Of a DNA stretch of 64,000 nucleotides, positions 9,048 through 17,100 are shown piece after piece. Origin of the DNA: Spirochaeta africana DSM 8902 (lineage in GTDB: Bacteria; Spirochaetota; Spirochaetia; DSM-27196; DSM-8902); assembly GCF_000242595.2 (NCBI RefSeq), contig NC_017098.1, positions 3,024,501-3,088,500 of the forward strand. The letters are read 5' to 3'. Numbering within the stretch: position 1 is the stretch's first letter; each line of letters begins with the position of its first letter. Below the pieces are notes generated by a model. The model saw nothing but the letters and a program-made list of their open reading frames with translations. It did no database searches and was not told the origin of the DNA. Made by a program: the position numbers and the translations under genes.

Positions 9048-9752
9048 CTACTTGTCCTCGGCTACCAGCAGGCTCTTGGCGTCAAGCATCAAATGCGGAT
9101 CTTCCGGATGATCGTGCTCGTGATCCTTCACCAGTCGCAGGCAGATATGGTCGCCGCCATCATCCAGGGTTACCAGTACGCTGATCTGCTCCATCAGGCC
9201 TTCCAGCAGTGCAGGTGCCTGACCGGGCTGAAACTTCTGGTCAGCCGGAACTGAAGCGCTGAACCACACCGCAAGCTTGTCTTCGCTCAGAAACTCCCTG
9301 AGCTGGACCAATTCGTCGGTGCTGGATCGGGAAAAATCAAACCCGTCGACAATGATCATGTCGGCTGCAAAATCGCCCTCCTCGATCATTGCCCGGACAC
9401 TCTTGATCATTTTTTCGATCGGCACCTCACCCTGGGTAAAGTTCATGATGACGCGGTTCTTCACCACCTCGTCGTGAACATCCATAGCATTTTCCAGGTT
9501 TTTAGTGCGCGCAATCTCGGAGTAGATGTCTTCGTACCACGCGATAATGTGGTCGGTTTTCTCGGAGAACGAAACATGGATAACATGTTTGTCCTGCAGC
9601 AGCTTGTCAGTGGCAAGATGCACCAGCACCGCGGTCTTGCCAACACCCTCGGGAGCCGCGATCACCCCGATATTTCCGGTGCCCAGACCGCCGTGAATCG
9701 ATTTTTCCAGTATTCGCAGCGGGCTACGCTGCACCAATTCGGATTTAACCAT
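9048..9752 (-). CDS. RecA/KaiC-like P-loop ATPase, function unknown
   Basis: 234 residues. Walker A is APEGVGKTA (~33-41) and Walker B is MIIVDGFD (~136-143); the order and spacing resemble RecA/KaiC/DnaB-type ATPases, but no KaiC, RadA or helicase signature is complete. It is soluble, with no signal peptide. It starts 11 nt after fusA and has a G-rich ribosome site inside that gap, so it is co-transcribed with the elongation factor. A role connected to translation or motility would be guesswork. Confidence 0.75.
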   Translation of the reverse strand: MVKSELVQRSPLRILEKSIHGGLGTGNIGVIAAPEGVGKTAVLVHLATDKLLQDKHVIHVSFSEKTDHIIAWYEDIYSEIARTKNLENAMDVHDEVVKNRVIMNFTQGEVPIEKMIKSVRAMIEEGDFAADMIIVDGFDFSRSSTDELVQLREFLSEDKLAVWFSASVPADQKFQPGQAPALLEGLMEQISVLVTLDDGGDHICLRLVKDHEHDHPEDPHLMLDAKSLLVAEDK

Positions 9753-9763
9753 TACATTCCCCC

Positions 9764-11854
9764 TTACTTGCCCTGCTCAGCTTTCTGCTTCTCGAGGTAT
9801 TCCTTGCGGAGTTCCTCGGTGATGCTCTGCGGAACCTTGCCATACTTCAAGAATTCCATACTAAACTCAGCTTTGCCCTGTGTCAAAGAGCGCAGGTTAG
9901 TGGAATACCCGAACATCTCGCTCAGTGGAACCTCGGCCTCGACAACCGAGAATGCACCATCCTCGTTGGAAGACAGAATCACCCCGCGACGCTGATTGAT
10001 GGTCGCGAAGATATTCCCCTGGAACTCGGTCGGGCCTTCGACGGTCACCTTCATGATCGGTTCCATTACCACCGGGCCGGCCTTCTCGTACGAACCGCGG
10101 AACGCACCCAGACCGGCAGCCTGGAAAGCCATATCCGAGGAGTCTACCGGGTGGGTAGATCCATCGTTGATAACCGCTCGTACATTGACAATCGGGAAGC
10201 CGATCAGGGTACCCTTTTCCATTGCCTTCTGAAAGCCTTTGTCAACGGAAGGAATGTATTCCTGCGGGATCACCCCGCCCTTGATGTTGTCAACAAACTC
10301 GTAGTTCTCGTCCTCGAGCGGCTCGAAGTAGCCGGCAACCCGACCAAACTGACCGGAACCACCGGTCTGCTTTTTGTGGGTGTAGTTGAACTCGACCTTC
10401 TTGCTGATGGTCTCGCGGTAGGCAACCTGCGGCATACCGGTTTCCACCTCGGCCTTGTACTCACGCTTCATTCGCTCGATGTAGACATCGAGGTGCAACT
10501 CGCCCATACCCTGAATGATGGTCTGGTTGGACTCCGGGTCGACATAACTGGTAAAGGTCGGATCCTCTTTGGTGAAGCGATTCAAGGCTTTTCCCATATT
10601 ATCCGAGGCCTTCTTGTCCTTGGGGAACACTGCCAGCGAGATAACCGGAGCCGGTACGTACATCGAGGTCATGGAGTAATTCAGCCCGGGAGAGGTAAAG
10701 GTGTCGCCCGAGGCGCAATCCACGCCAAACAGGGCAACGATGTCCCCGGGGCCAGCATAATCGATATCATCCATGTCATTGGCGTGCATGCGGATCAGGC
10801 GACCAACCTTGAATTTCTTGCGTGAGCGGGTGTTGTACAGCTCAGCGCCCTTCTGGACACTGCCCTGATAGATACGGATGTAGGTCAGCTGTCCGTACTG
10901 TCCGTCCTCGAGCTTGAATGCCAGGGCAACCGTCTTCTCGCTTTCAACCGGCTTCAGCGGAACCGGGGCCTCGTCGTTATCCAGATCCAGGGCAACGTTC
11001 TCGACCTGGGTCGGGCTGGGCAGGTAGTCAACCACTGCATCCAGCAGGCTCTGCACACCCTTGTTCTTGTAGGCAGAACCGACAAATACCGGCAGCAGTT
11101 CGCGCTTGAGAGTACCGGTCCGGATAGCATTCTTCAGCATGGTTTCATCAACCTCGCCCTCCAGGAAGGCCTCGGCCAGCTCATCCGAGAACATCGACGC
11201 GGCATCGATCAGCTCCTCGCGGCGCTGCTCGGCCTCGGCCTGCATGTCAGCGGGGATGTCGTCGATGCGGATATCGCGACCGTCGTCGCCCTCGTAGTAG
11301 TACGCCTTCATGGTGACCAGGTCTACCAGACCGCTCAGCTTGTCTTCCAGACCGATCGGCATCTGCATCATCACCGCATTGTGACCCAACTTGTCGATCA
11401 ACTGATCCTTTACCCGGAACGGATTGGCCCCGGTACGGTCACATTTGTTGATGAACGCGACAAACGGTACGTTGTAGCGAGCCAGCTGGCGGTCAACCGT
11501 GATCGACTGGGACTGAACACCGCCAACAGAGCAGAGCACCAGAATGGCGCCATCCAGGACGCGCAGCGAGCGCTCTACCTCGATGGTAAAGTCAACGTGA
11601 CCGGGGGTGTCAATAACATTGATGGGAGTATCTTTCCAGGTTACGTTGGTCGATGCCGAGGCAATGGTGATACCGCGCTCGCGCTCCAGCTCCATCGAGT
11701 CCATGGTGGCCCCGACGCCGTCCTTTCCGCGCACCTCGTGCACGGCATGAATCTTTTCACAGTAGAAAAGGATACGCTCGGTCAGCGTGGTCTTACCGGA
11801 ATCGATATGAGCACTGATCCCGATATTACGCATTTTTTCAATATCGAACTTCAT
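9764..11854 (-). CDS. fusA: Translation elongation factor G, spirochaete/mitochondrial type
   Basis: 696 residues, full length for EF-G. Domain I has G1 [13 protein letters not shown], switch I with [14 protein letters not shown]3 DTPGHVDF and G4 NKCD. Later domains carry [15 protein letters not shown] and [18 protein letters not shown] and the [10 protein letters not shown] stretch resemble mitochondrial EF-G1 and the spd-type EF-G1 rather than canonical EF-G (AHIDAGKTT, MDWMEQE). It drives ribosomal translocation with GTP. AGGGAAG precedes the ATG. It heads an operon with the P-loop ATPase. Confidence 0.95.
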   Translation of the reverse strand: MKFDIEKMRNIGISAHIDSGKTTLTERILFYCEKIHAVHEVRGKDGVGATMDSMELERERGITIASASTNVTWKDTPINVIDTPGHVDFTIEVERSLRVLDGAILVLCSVGGVQSQSITVDRQLARYNVPFVAFINKCDRTGANPFRVKDQLIDKLGHNAVMMQMPIGLEDKLSGLVDLVTMKAYYYEGDDGRDIRIDDIPADMQAEAEQRREELIDAASMFSDELAEAFLEGEVDETMLKNAIRTGTLKRELLPVFVGSAYKNKGVQSLLDAVVDYLPSPTQVENVALDLDNDEAPVPLKPVESEKTVALAFKLEDGQYGQLTYIRIYQGSVQKGAELYNTRSRKKFKVGRLIRMHANDMDDIDYAGPGDIVALFGVDCASGDTFTSPGLNYSMTSMYVPAPVISLAVFPKDKKASDNMGKALNRFTKEDPTFTSYVDPESNQTIIQGMGELHLDVYIERMKREYKAEVETGMPQVAYRETISKKVEFNYTHKKQTGGSGQFGRVAGYFEPLEDENYEFVDNIKGGVIPQEYIPSVDKGFQKAMEKGTLIGFPIVNVRAVINDGSTHPVDSSDMAFQAAGLGAFRGSYEKAGPVVMEPIMKVTVEGPTEFQGNIFATINQRRGVILSSNEDGAFSVVEAEVPLSEMFGYSTNLRSLTQGKAEFSMEFLKYGKVPQSITEELRKEYLEKQKAEQGK

Positions 11855-11971
11855 ACATTTCTTCCCTTTTTATGCATACTTGCAGATTATGTATCCTGTT
11901 AGTGTGCGCAGATGATACTTGAATGAGTATCTTTATTCAACCAAGCAGCTCGGAAATTTCCCGAACCGGTT

Positions 11972-12757
11972 TCAGGAGCGCCAGATACCGTCCCATCCTC
12001 TGGGGCAGATGCTGCCGCGGGTTCGCTGGCGCATTCTGCCGGCAGGCAGCAATTCGCTGCATCGCAGGAACCCGTCATACGCAGAGGGCCAGTCCCCGCT
12101 GTAGTAGTGTTGCAAAGCCTCACGATAGGCCGCGATCTGTTCGGCAACTGCCGTATCCACCGAATCGCGTCGCACCGGCCAGTACAAGCGCTGCGGCTCG
12201 CCGCACACCTCGGCATGATCCAGCTCCAGAAGGATGTAGGAACCGGGACTCTTGCCCATTGCCTCGCCGACCGCCGCTGAACAGATTACCGGCACCGGCC
12301 AGCCAAGATCCGGCAAGGCCTCGGCCAGCGGCACCACCTCTCCGATCAGGCCGCGAGCCACTCCGCGACAAGGTCCGACATCACCCCAGAACGCCGGCCC
12401 GGCTGTCAGTCCGGTTCGTGTTCCGGGACAAAGCTCCTGCAGCCGGTATCCAGCTGCGACAGCCCGCCGCTCGCGCACACCCTTCCGGCCAGCGAACACC
12501 GCCAGCAGCTCCCGACCAACAAAGGAGGCGATCTCCCCCTTCTGTTCCAGGATTGCCGCGACCGCTGCATCAGCCAGCTTCAACGGATCCTCGACGCCGC
12601 TCTCCACGGTTGCCGGTAGAATCGCTGCAAGGATACTCACCTGCCGATACCCCCGCGTATCCGGTTCCGCCCGCCGCAAGAACCGCGGTCCCACCCTGGA
12701 GATCCGGCTCAACACCCGCAGAATCATAGCGGCAACCCGCCGTATATACTCCACCAT
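11972..12757 (-). CDS. Class III nucleotide cyclase-like protein lacking the metal-binding residues
   Basis: 261 residues. Although GC-rich with competing frames, this frame shows a recognisable cyclase layout: beta1 region VSILAAILP where FxDIxGFT is expected, SFVGRELLAVFAG where KxxGDxxxAVFG is expected, GEVVPLAEALP, a LELDHAEVCGEPQRLYWP tail, and a C-terminal AYREALQHYYSGDWPSAYDGF helix pair typical after cyclase domains. Both metal-coordinating aspartates are absent, so catalysis is unlikely. GGGAG lies 7 nt upstream of the ATG. It is divergent from thrH. Confidence 0.7.
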   Translation of the reverse strand: MVEYIRRVAAMILRVLSRISRVGPRFLRRAEPDTRGYRQVSILAAILPATVESGVEDPLKLADAAVAAILEQKGEIASFVGRELLAVFAGRKGVRERRAVAAGYRLQELCPGTRTGLTAGPAFWGDVGPCRGVARGLIGEVVPLAEALPDLGWPVPVICSAAVGEAMGKSPGSYILLELDHAEVCGEPQRLYWPVRRDSVDTAVAEQIAAYREALQHYYSGDWPSAYDGFLRCSELLPAGRMRQRTRGSICPRGWDGIWRS

Positions 12758-12781
12758 AACCTACTCCCTGTAATCCACGGC

Positions 12782-12810
12782 TTGATTGCCGAGGGAACAA
12801 TCATCATAAT
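12782..12810 (+). promoter_or_regulatory. Promoter of thrH, predicted leaderless
   Basis: TTGATT (12782-12787), a 17-nt spacer and CATAAT (12805-12810), then 8 nt to the ATG at 12819. No Shine-Dalgarno. Confidence 0.65.
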
Positions 12811-12818
12811 ACCAAGCT

Positions 12819-13439
12819 ATGACTGTACTATGCTTGGATTTGGAAGGGGTATTGATCCCCGAGATTTGGCTGGGGGTGGCCGAGACCACCGGTATCGATG
12901 ATCTGAGACTCACTACCCGTGACATCCCTGATTACGACGAACTGATGCGCACCCGTCTGCGTATCCTGGACGACAACGGTATCGATTCCAGGGTTCTGAC
13001 CGAGGTAGCCCACTCGATTCAGCCGCTGCCCGGTGCCCGGGAATTCCTGGATCGCATGCGCCGCACTACGCAGGTCGTAATCCTGAGCGACACCTTTCGC
13101 CAGTTTGCCGGCCCCGCCATGGCTCAGCTCGGTTACCCGACCATCTTCTGTAACGATCTGATATTCGACGATGCCGGCAAGCTGACAGACTACAAGCTGC
13201 GCCAGCAGGATGGCAAGCGCCATGCCGTACTGGGATTTCGCAGCATGAATCTGAAGGTACTGGCTGCCGGCGACTCCTACAATGATCTTTCCATGATTCT
13301 GGAAGCAGACTACGGCGCTTTTTTCCGACCGCCGCAGAGCATCACCACCGAACACCCGGAACTGCCGGTTTTTACCGAGTATCAACCGTTCGGGGATGCC
13401 CTTACACAGGCTGTGCAGGAGCTTGACCGCTCGAACTGA
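12819..13439 (+). CDS. thrH: ThrH-type phosphoserine phosphatase / phosphoserine:homoserine phosphotransferase
   Basis: 206 residues, HAD superfamily. The sequence closely follows Pseudomonas ThrH: CLDLEGVLIPEIW with nucleophile Asp7 and Glu9, TTRDIPDYDELM, VILSDTF (motif II) and AAGDSYND (motif IV). ThrH dephosphorylates phosphoserine and can transfer the phosphate to homoserine. With serC elsewhere in this window and no classical serB seen, it may supply the last step of serine synthesis. Its 3' end overlaps the convergent cNMP-binding gene by 38 nt. Confidence 0.93.
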   Translation: MTVLCLDLEGVLIPEIWLGVAETTGIDDLRLTTRDIPDYDELMRTRLRILDDNGIDSRVLTEVAHSIQPLPGAREFLDRMRRTTQVVILSDTFRQFAGPAMAQLGYPTIFCNDLIFDDAGKLTDYKLRQQDGKRHAVLGFRSMNLKVLAAGDSYNDLSMILEADYGAFFRPPQSITTEHPELPVFTEYQPFGDALTQAVQELDRSN

Positions 13440-15474
13440 AGATCTCGCTTAGGATATGCCGGGTGATTGCGTACAGCGGAGGGACCCCCTCCGCTGGCCC
13501 CATCCTGGCGGCCAGACTTGAGCCGTGATCCATCGGCAGGTCCGATACATAATAGAAAAACCTCAGGTCAACATCTTCGGGGATGACCCCGATCTGGGTT
13601 GACTCCAGCACCTGACGGTAGTAGTGGGTCCCCTCCATCTCGATACCGGTACATCCCCATATACTGTGATAGAAGTGCAGCATCATGCTGTTTTGCAGCA
13701 AGGTACCCTCCACCGTGAGCATCGGACCGGGGTGCACCTGGCGCCCGGGGAGTCGGTGTTGCAGATCCTTCAGCGCTGCCTGGGATGGGGCCGGCACCGG
13801 CTGAAACATATCGGATGTCTGCTCGATGAACGCGGTCGGTGCCAGTACATCCCCGCGGCGCCCAAGCAGCGCGCCGGCCTTACCCAGAAAATTGATGCTG
13901 CACACATTACGACCAAACAGGATCGCCAGGTTGCGCATGATATGCTCAGCCTGTTCGCCAAATGCATAATCTATGTTGACAATAAAGTCCTTACTGCCGG
14001 CTGGAACCGGGGTAACATCGGGATCGATGCCGATTCCCGCCAGACGCGAACAGTCAATCAGCTGTACCTGGATACCGGTCGACGCCGTCTCCCGCAGGCT
14101 CAGGATGCCATGCCGGCGCCCCTCAGCCTGATAGGCCTGCTGCTGCTCCGGACAAGCCCGAAAATACTCGCGCACCAGGGCATACAGCTGATCACCGGCA
14201 TGCTCCCAGGACTCCCCCAGCACCGGATGCGCTACCGACTCTGCCCAGTCAAGTATCTCCTGAGCGTTCCGGGGGAACCATGGACTCAAACAGTTGGAAA
14301 CCGAATGGGTGTTGCTGCTGATTATGTGCACCCGGATGTCCTCGGCCATCTCCGAGGGATCGCATCCCAGCAGCTCGCGGGTGGCCTGCGCCACCTGCGC
14401 AGTCCACAGATCTGTCCGGCGACTGTTCCAGTTATTGGTCTGCTTGCGGACATCTATACTGAACATCTCGCGATGCCGCAGGACATCCGAGAGCCGCGAC
14501 ACCGTATCCTCCTGCCATATCTGCAGCAGTCCGGCAGCCTCGTCGGGACGAAAGGCCAGCCCCTCCAGAAAGCCCTGGATAGCCTGCAGATCCCGGGTTT
14601 CGGGATTATCCGTCAGCCAGGCATCGATCGCAGCCAGCATCTCCGGTCGATCCAGCCGGTCGCGAATCTTCTCGGCCTCCACCGCGTACAGACAGAGACA
14701 GGTCAGCATGTCGGTCAGATCTGACAGCCCGCTGCGCAAGAGCACCAGATTCTTGCCCGGCAGCAGCTCCCAGATATCGCGCCGTCGGGCAGCGGTATCA
14801 ATTGCCGGAAAATATTTTTCGGGATGTTGATACACCGCCGGCAGCTCATCAGTAAGCAGCAGCGCAAAGGTACGAGTCAGATTCGCCGGCAGCCGTCGTA
14901 CGGCGTAGTTCAGGGCAGCGATATCGATGCAGCGACGATCGGCAAGTCGGGGATGCAGGGCTGGTTCCAGCTCACGGTAGTACCCCACCATGGCCGCTAC
15001 GGAAATATGCCCCTTGTCCACCGAGCGCAGCAGCGCGGTCTTGAAACGATCAAAGGCGGCGAAGATCCCCTGCTTGTCGCGCAGGGTAGTCCCGAATGCC
15101 AGAGAAAACTCGGCTGAGTCCTGCAGAATCTGCAGAAAAGTATCCCCATCCAGGCGGTAACAGACGGTGTGCTCACGTGCCGTAATCCGCAGTCGTCGCG
15201 GAATGCGAAACAACGGCTCCCATTCACCGAAGTAATGATCGGTATGGATCGAGTTCACCCGAACTGTGCCGCCGTCGGTTATATCAAGGGCATCTACCGA
15301 GCCCGATTCGATCAGATACACGCTTGCGTCGGTTGTGTCATGCTGCTGAATGATGATATCGCCGGCATGATACTCCTCGCGTACCAGTCGCTCAGCCAGA
15401 TACTGCTTGTACTCCACCGGAAGAAACCGGAAAGGGATCACCCGTCGCAACAGCTGAATCACGTGTTCGTTCAT
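13402..15474 (-). CDS. Cyclic-nucleotide-binding-domain protein with a large uncharacterised C-terminal region
   Basis: 690 residues. Residues ~20-125 form a cNMP-binding domain (GDIIIQQHDTTDASVYLIESGSV, YFGEWEPLF), though the phosphate-binding cassette is atypical. The next ~250 residues are helical and unassigned. The last ~230 contain MMLHFYHSIWGCTGIEMEGTHYYRQVLES and FYYVSDLPMDHGSSLA, reminiscent of nucleoside-phosphorylase-like folds (GxEMEG). It has no HTH, kinase or membrane segment. It is transcribed divergently from a DUF1707 protein from its own leaderless-type promoter. Confidence 0.75.
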   Translation of the reverse strand: MNEHVIQLLRRVIPFRFLPVEYKQYLAERLVREEYHAGDIIIQQHDTTDASVYLIESGSVDALDITDGGTVRVNSIHTDHYFGEWEPLFRIPRRLRITAREHTVCYRLDGDTFLQILQDSAEFSLAFGTTLRDKQGIFAAFDRFKTALLRSVDKGHISVAAMVGYYRELEPALHPRLADRRCIDIAALNYAVRRLPANLTRTFALLLTDELPAVYQHPEKYFPAIDTAARRRDIWELLPGKNLVLLRSGLSDLTDMLTCLCLYAVEAEKIRDRLDRPEMLAAIDAWLTDNPETRDLQAIQGFLEGLAFRPDEAAGLLQIWQEDTVSRLSDVLRHREMFSIDVRKQTNNWNSRRTDLWTAQVAQATRELLGCDPSEMAEDIRVHIISSNTHSVSNCLSPWFPRNAQEILDWAESVAHPVLGESWEHAGDQLYALVREYFRACPEQQQAYQAEGRRHGILSLRETASTGIQVQLIDCSRLAGIGIDPDVTPVPAGSKDFIVNIDYAFGEQAEHIMRNLAILFGRNVCSINFLGKAGALLGRRGDVLAPTAFIEQTSDMFQPVPAPSQAALKDLQHRLPGRQVHPGPMLTVEGTLLQNSMMLHFYHSIWGCTGIEMEGTHYYRQVLESTQIGVIPEDVDLRFFYYVSDLPMDHGSSLAARMGPAEGVPPLYAITRHILSEIFSSSGQAPAQPV

Positions 15475-15480
15475 ATCCCG

Positions 15481-15509
15481 AGTATAATCAGCGACTGCCG
15501 TTGCCGCAA
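15481..15509 (-). promoter_or_regulatory. Promoter of the cNMP-binding protein gene, predicted leaderless
   Basis: On the minus strand TTGCGG (15509-15504), a 17-nt spacer and TATACT (15486-15481), then 6 nt to the ATG at 15474. No Shine-Dalgarno. Confidence 0.7.
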
Positions 15510-15520
15510 TCCTGCCATGC

Positions 15521-15549
15521 TTGACCAGCCACCCGGTTCACTCTACTAT
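15521..15549 (+). promoter_or_regulatory. Promoter of the DUF1707 protein gene, predicted leaderless
   Basis: TTGACC (15521-15526), a 17-nt spacer and TACTAT (15544-15549), then 6 nt to the ATG at 15556. It is back to back with the minus-strand promoter 12 nt away. Confidence 0.7.
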
Positions 15550-15555
15550 TCTGAT

Positions 15556-16119
15556 ATGGCTGAACTGAACGGCTCCGCTTCACCGCTGACGGAGCGCAGG
15601 GAGCAGGCGATTGATCTGCTGACCCGCTGTTATGCAGACGAGTATCTCGATACCGAAGAGTTTGAACACCGGATCGACCGGGTGAATGCTGCCGGTTCAA
15701 TACGCCGGCTGGAACAGGAACTCGCCGATCTGCCGTCGCAGTATCAGCTGCCGGTTGTCGGCGGGCAGCGGGCGGCAGCAGCGACCGGGATCCCGCAGAG
15801 CGTCACCAACGTAATGGGCGATCGCCATTGCGGGAGCGAGCTGATTGAATCGGCCCATGTCAACACCTTCAATCTGATGGGCGACACCGTGTTCGACCTG
15901 CGTGAACTGCCGATTCCACCCGGAGAGATGCGCCTGAATGTGACCTGCATTATGGGGGACATCAAGATTCTGCTGCCCCAGGGGGTAGGTCTGGACAATC
16001 GGATCAACACCTTGATGGCTGACTTCAAGGTAAAGGGCAACGCTGGCGAAACCGGCAGCAGCAGTCTCTGCCTGACCGGCTTTGCGCTGATGTCGGATAT
16101 CAAGGTACGCTATTACTGA
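15556..16119 (+). CDS. DUF1707 (SHOCT-like) plus LiaF-like C-terminal domain protein
   Basis: 187 residues from the ATG at 15556; the ATG at 15517 would lie upstream of the predicted transcription start. Residues ~10-60 match DUF1707 (LTERREQAIDLLTRCYADEYLDTEEFEHRI). The C-terminal ~110 residues are repeated beta strands with NVMGD/NLMGD/CIMGDIKILLP motifs, as in LiaF/DUF2154 cell-envelope-stress proteins. There are no transmembrane segments, unlike full-length LiaF. A sensory or scaffold role in envelope stress is inferred from the family only. Confidence 0.8.
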   Translation: MAELNGSASPLTERREQAIDLLTRCYADEYLDTEEFEHRIDRVNAAGSIRRLEQELADLPSQYQLPVVGGQRAAAATGIPQSVTNVMGDRHCGSELIESAHVNTFNLMGDTVFDLRELPIPPGEMRLNVTCIMGDIKILLPQGVGLDNRINTLMADFKVKGNAGETGSSSLCLTGFALMSDIKVRYY

Positions 16120-17054
16120 TTCAGGGTATACATGTACTGTGAACGGATGCGACGCATAATCCGGATACAGTGCAGGTAGTCACAGCCGTCAGTCAGCCGG
16201 AAAAAATCCACCTCACGATCATCGTCCATGACCACTACCGGGAACTTGACCAGATTCAGGATGACAGATTTCGACACCCCGTGCTCCATAAGATAGCGCG
16301 CAAACGACAGATCCTCGAACGCGATATTACTGCCGTTGGCGGTGTACAGGTACCCCAGGCCATCGCGAAGCTGATCCATCGGCCCCTTGGAGTAATGGAA
16401 TATTCGCCCCAGCGGCTCGGTGGGCTTGAGATAGCCCATCTCGACCAGTGAATCCCTCACCTGCTCCACCGTTGCTGCAAACTCCGGATAACTCAGTCGG
16501 GTACGAAACATCAGCACTGCAATATCGGTGGTTCGGGAATGCTTGTGCAGCAGAGCAGGGATGTTGTAGTTCACCACATAGTTGCCCCCCACCCGTTTGA
16601 TGATCTGCCCGTTGATTTCCAGCAGATCAGCCGGATCCACCCAGAGCTTGAAAAGCTCCTCCGGGGAAAGCCGGAAGACACGCAAGGCGGTAAAGGCGCC
16701 ATAGATGTTGGCCTGATCAAAATCGACTTGAAAGTAGCGGGAAAACACATACTTCATGTGCGGGGTAAAGGCATTCCGGCCATGCACCGCAAAGTGCAGC
16801 TGAACCTGATAATGGTTCTCCACCACATGATTCGCCATCATGAATTCCCCGGGGAGATTGGCCATATACGCCAGGGTGAGATCGGTCTTGTAGCTTGGCT
16901 GCTGGCTGAACACCTTCAGAATGGCGCTCTCGATCTGAACCCCGTTGGATTCAGGCCGGAGATACACGAATATATCCTGCCACCCGGCATCAACCGGACC
17001 GGGATACGGGATCAGCACACTCGGAAGGCCCGCACTCATATTACTTTGCTGCAC
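16113..17054 (-). CDS. Conserved-looking hypothetical protein
   Basis: 313 residues from a GTG start; an ATG five codons later is the alternative, and neither has a Shine-Dalgarno. The protein is soluble with mixed alpha/beta content. Notable stretches are HFAVHGRNAFTPHMKYVF, FRLSPEELFKLWVDPADLL and VVMDDDREVDFFRLTDGCDYLH. I recognise no catalytic motif or named family. Its end overlaps the DUF1707 gene by 7 nt in convergent orientation; pheT lies 46 nt upstream on the same strand. Confidence 0.7.
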   Translation of the reverse strand: MQQSNMSAGLPSVLIPYPGPVDAGWQDIFVYLRPESNGVQIESAILKVFSQQPSYKTDLTLAYMANLPGEFMMANHVVENHYQVQLHFAVHGRNAFTPHMKYVFSRYFQVDFDQANIYGAFTALRVFRLSPEELFKLWVDPADLLEINGQIIKRVGGNYVVNYNIPALLHKHSRTTDIAVLMFRTRLSYPEFAATVEQVRDSLVEMGYLKPTEPLGRIFHYSKGPMDQLRDGLGYLYTANGSNIAFEDLSFARYLMEHGVSKSVILNLVKFPVVVMDDDREVDFFRLTDGCDYLHCIRIMRRIRSQYMYTLNQ

Positions 17055-17100
17055 ACTCTAAGGGTAGTATGAGTACCGGTATTTTGCCAGCCCTTTCCGG

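Noticed and set aside
11923-12729. A 268-codon plus-strand frame opposite the cyclase-like gene
   Set aside because: Arg/Pro/Ser-rich without motifs, whereas the minus frame shows the cyclase-like layout and a ribosome site.
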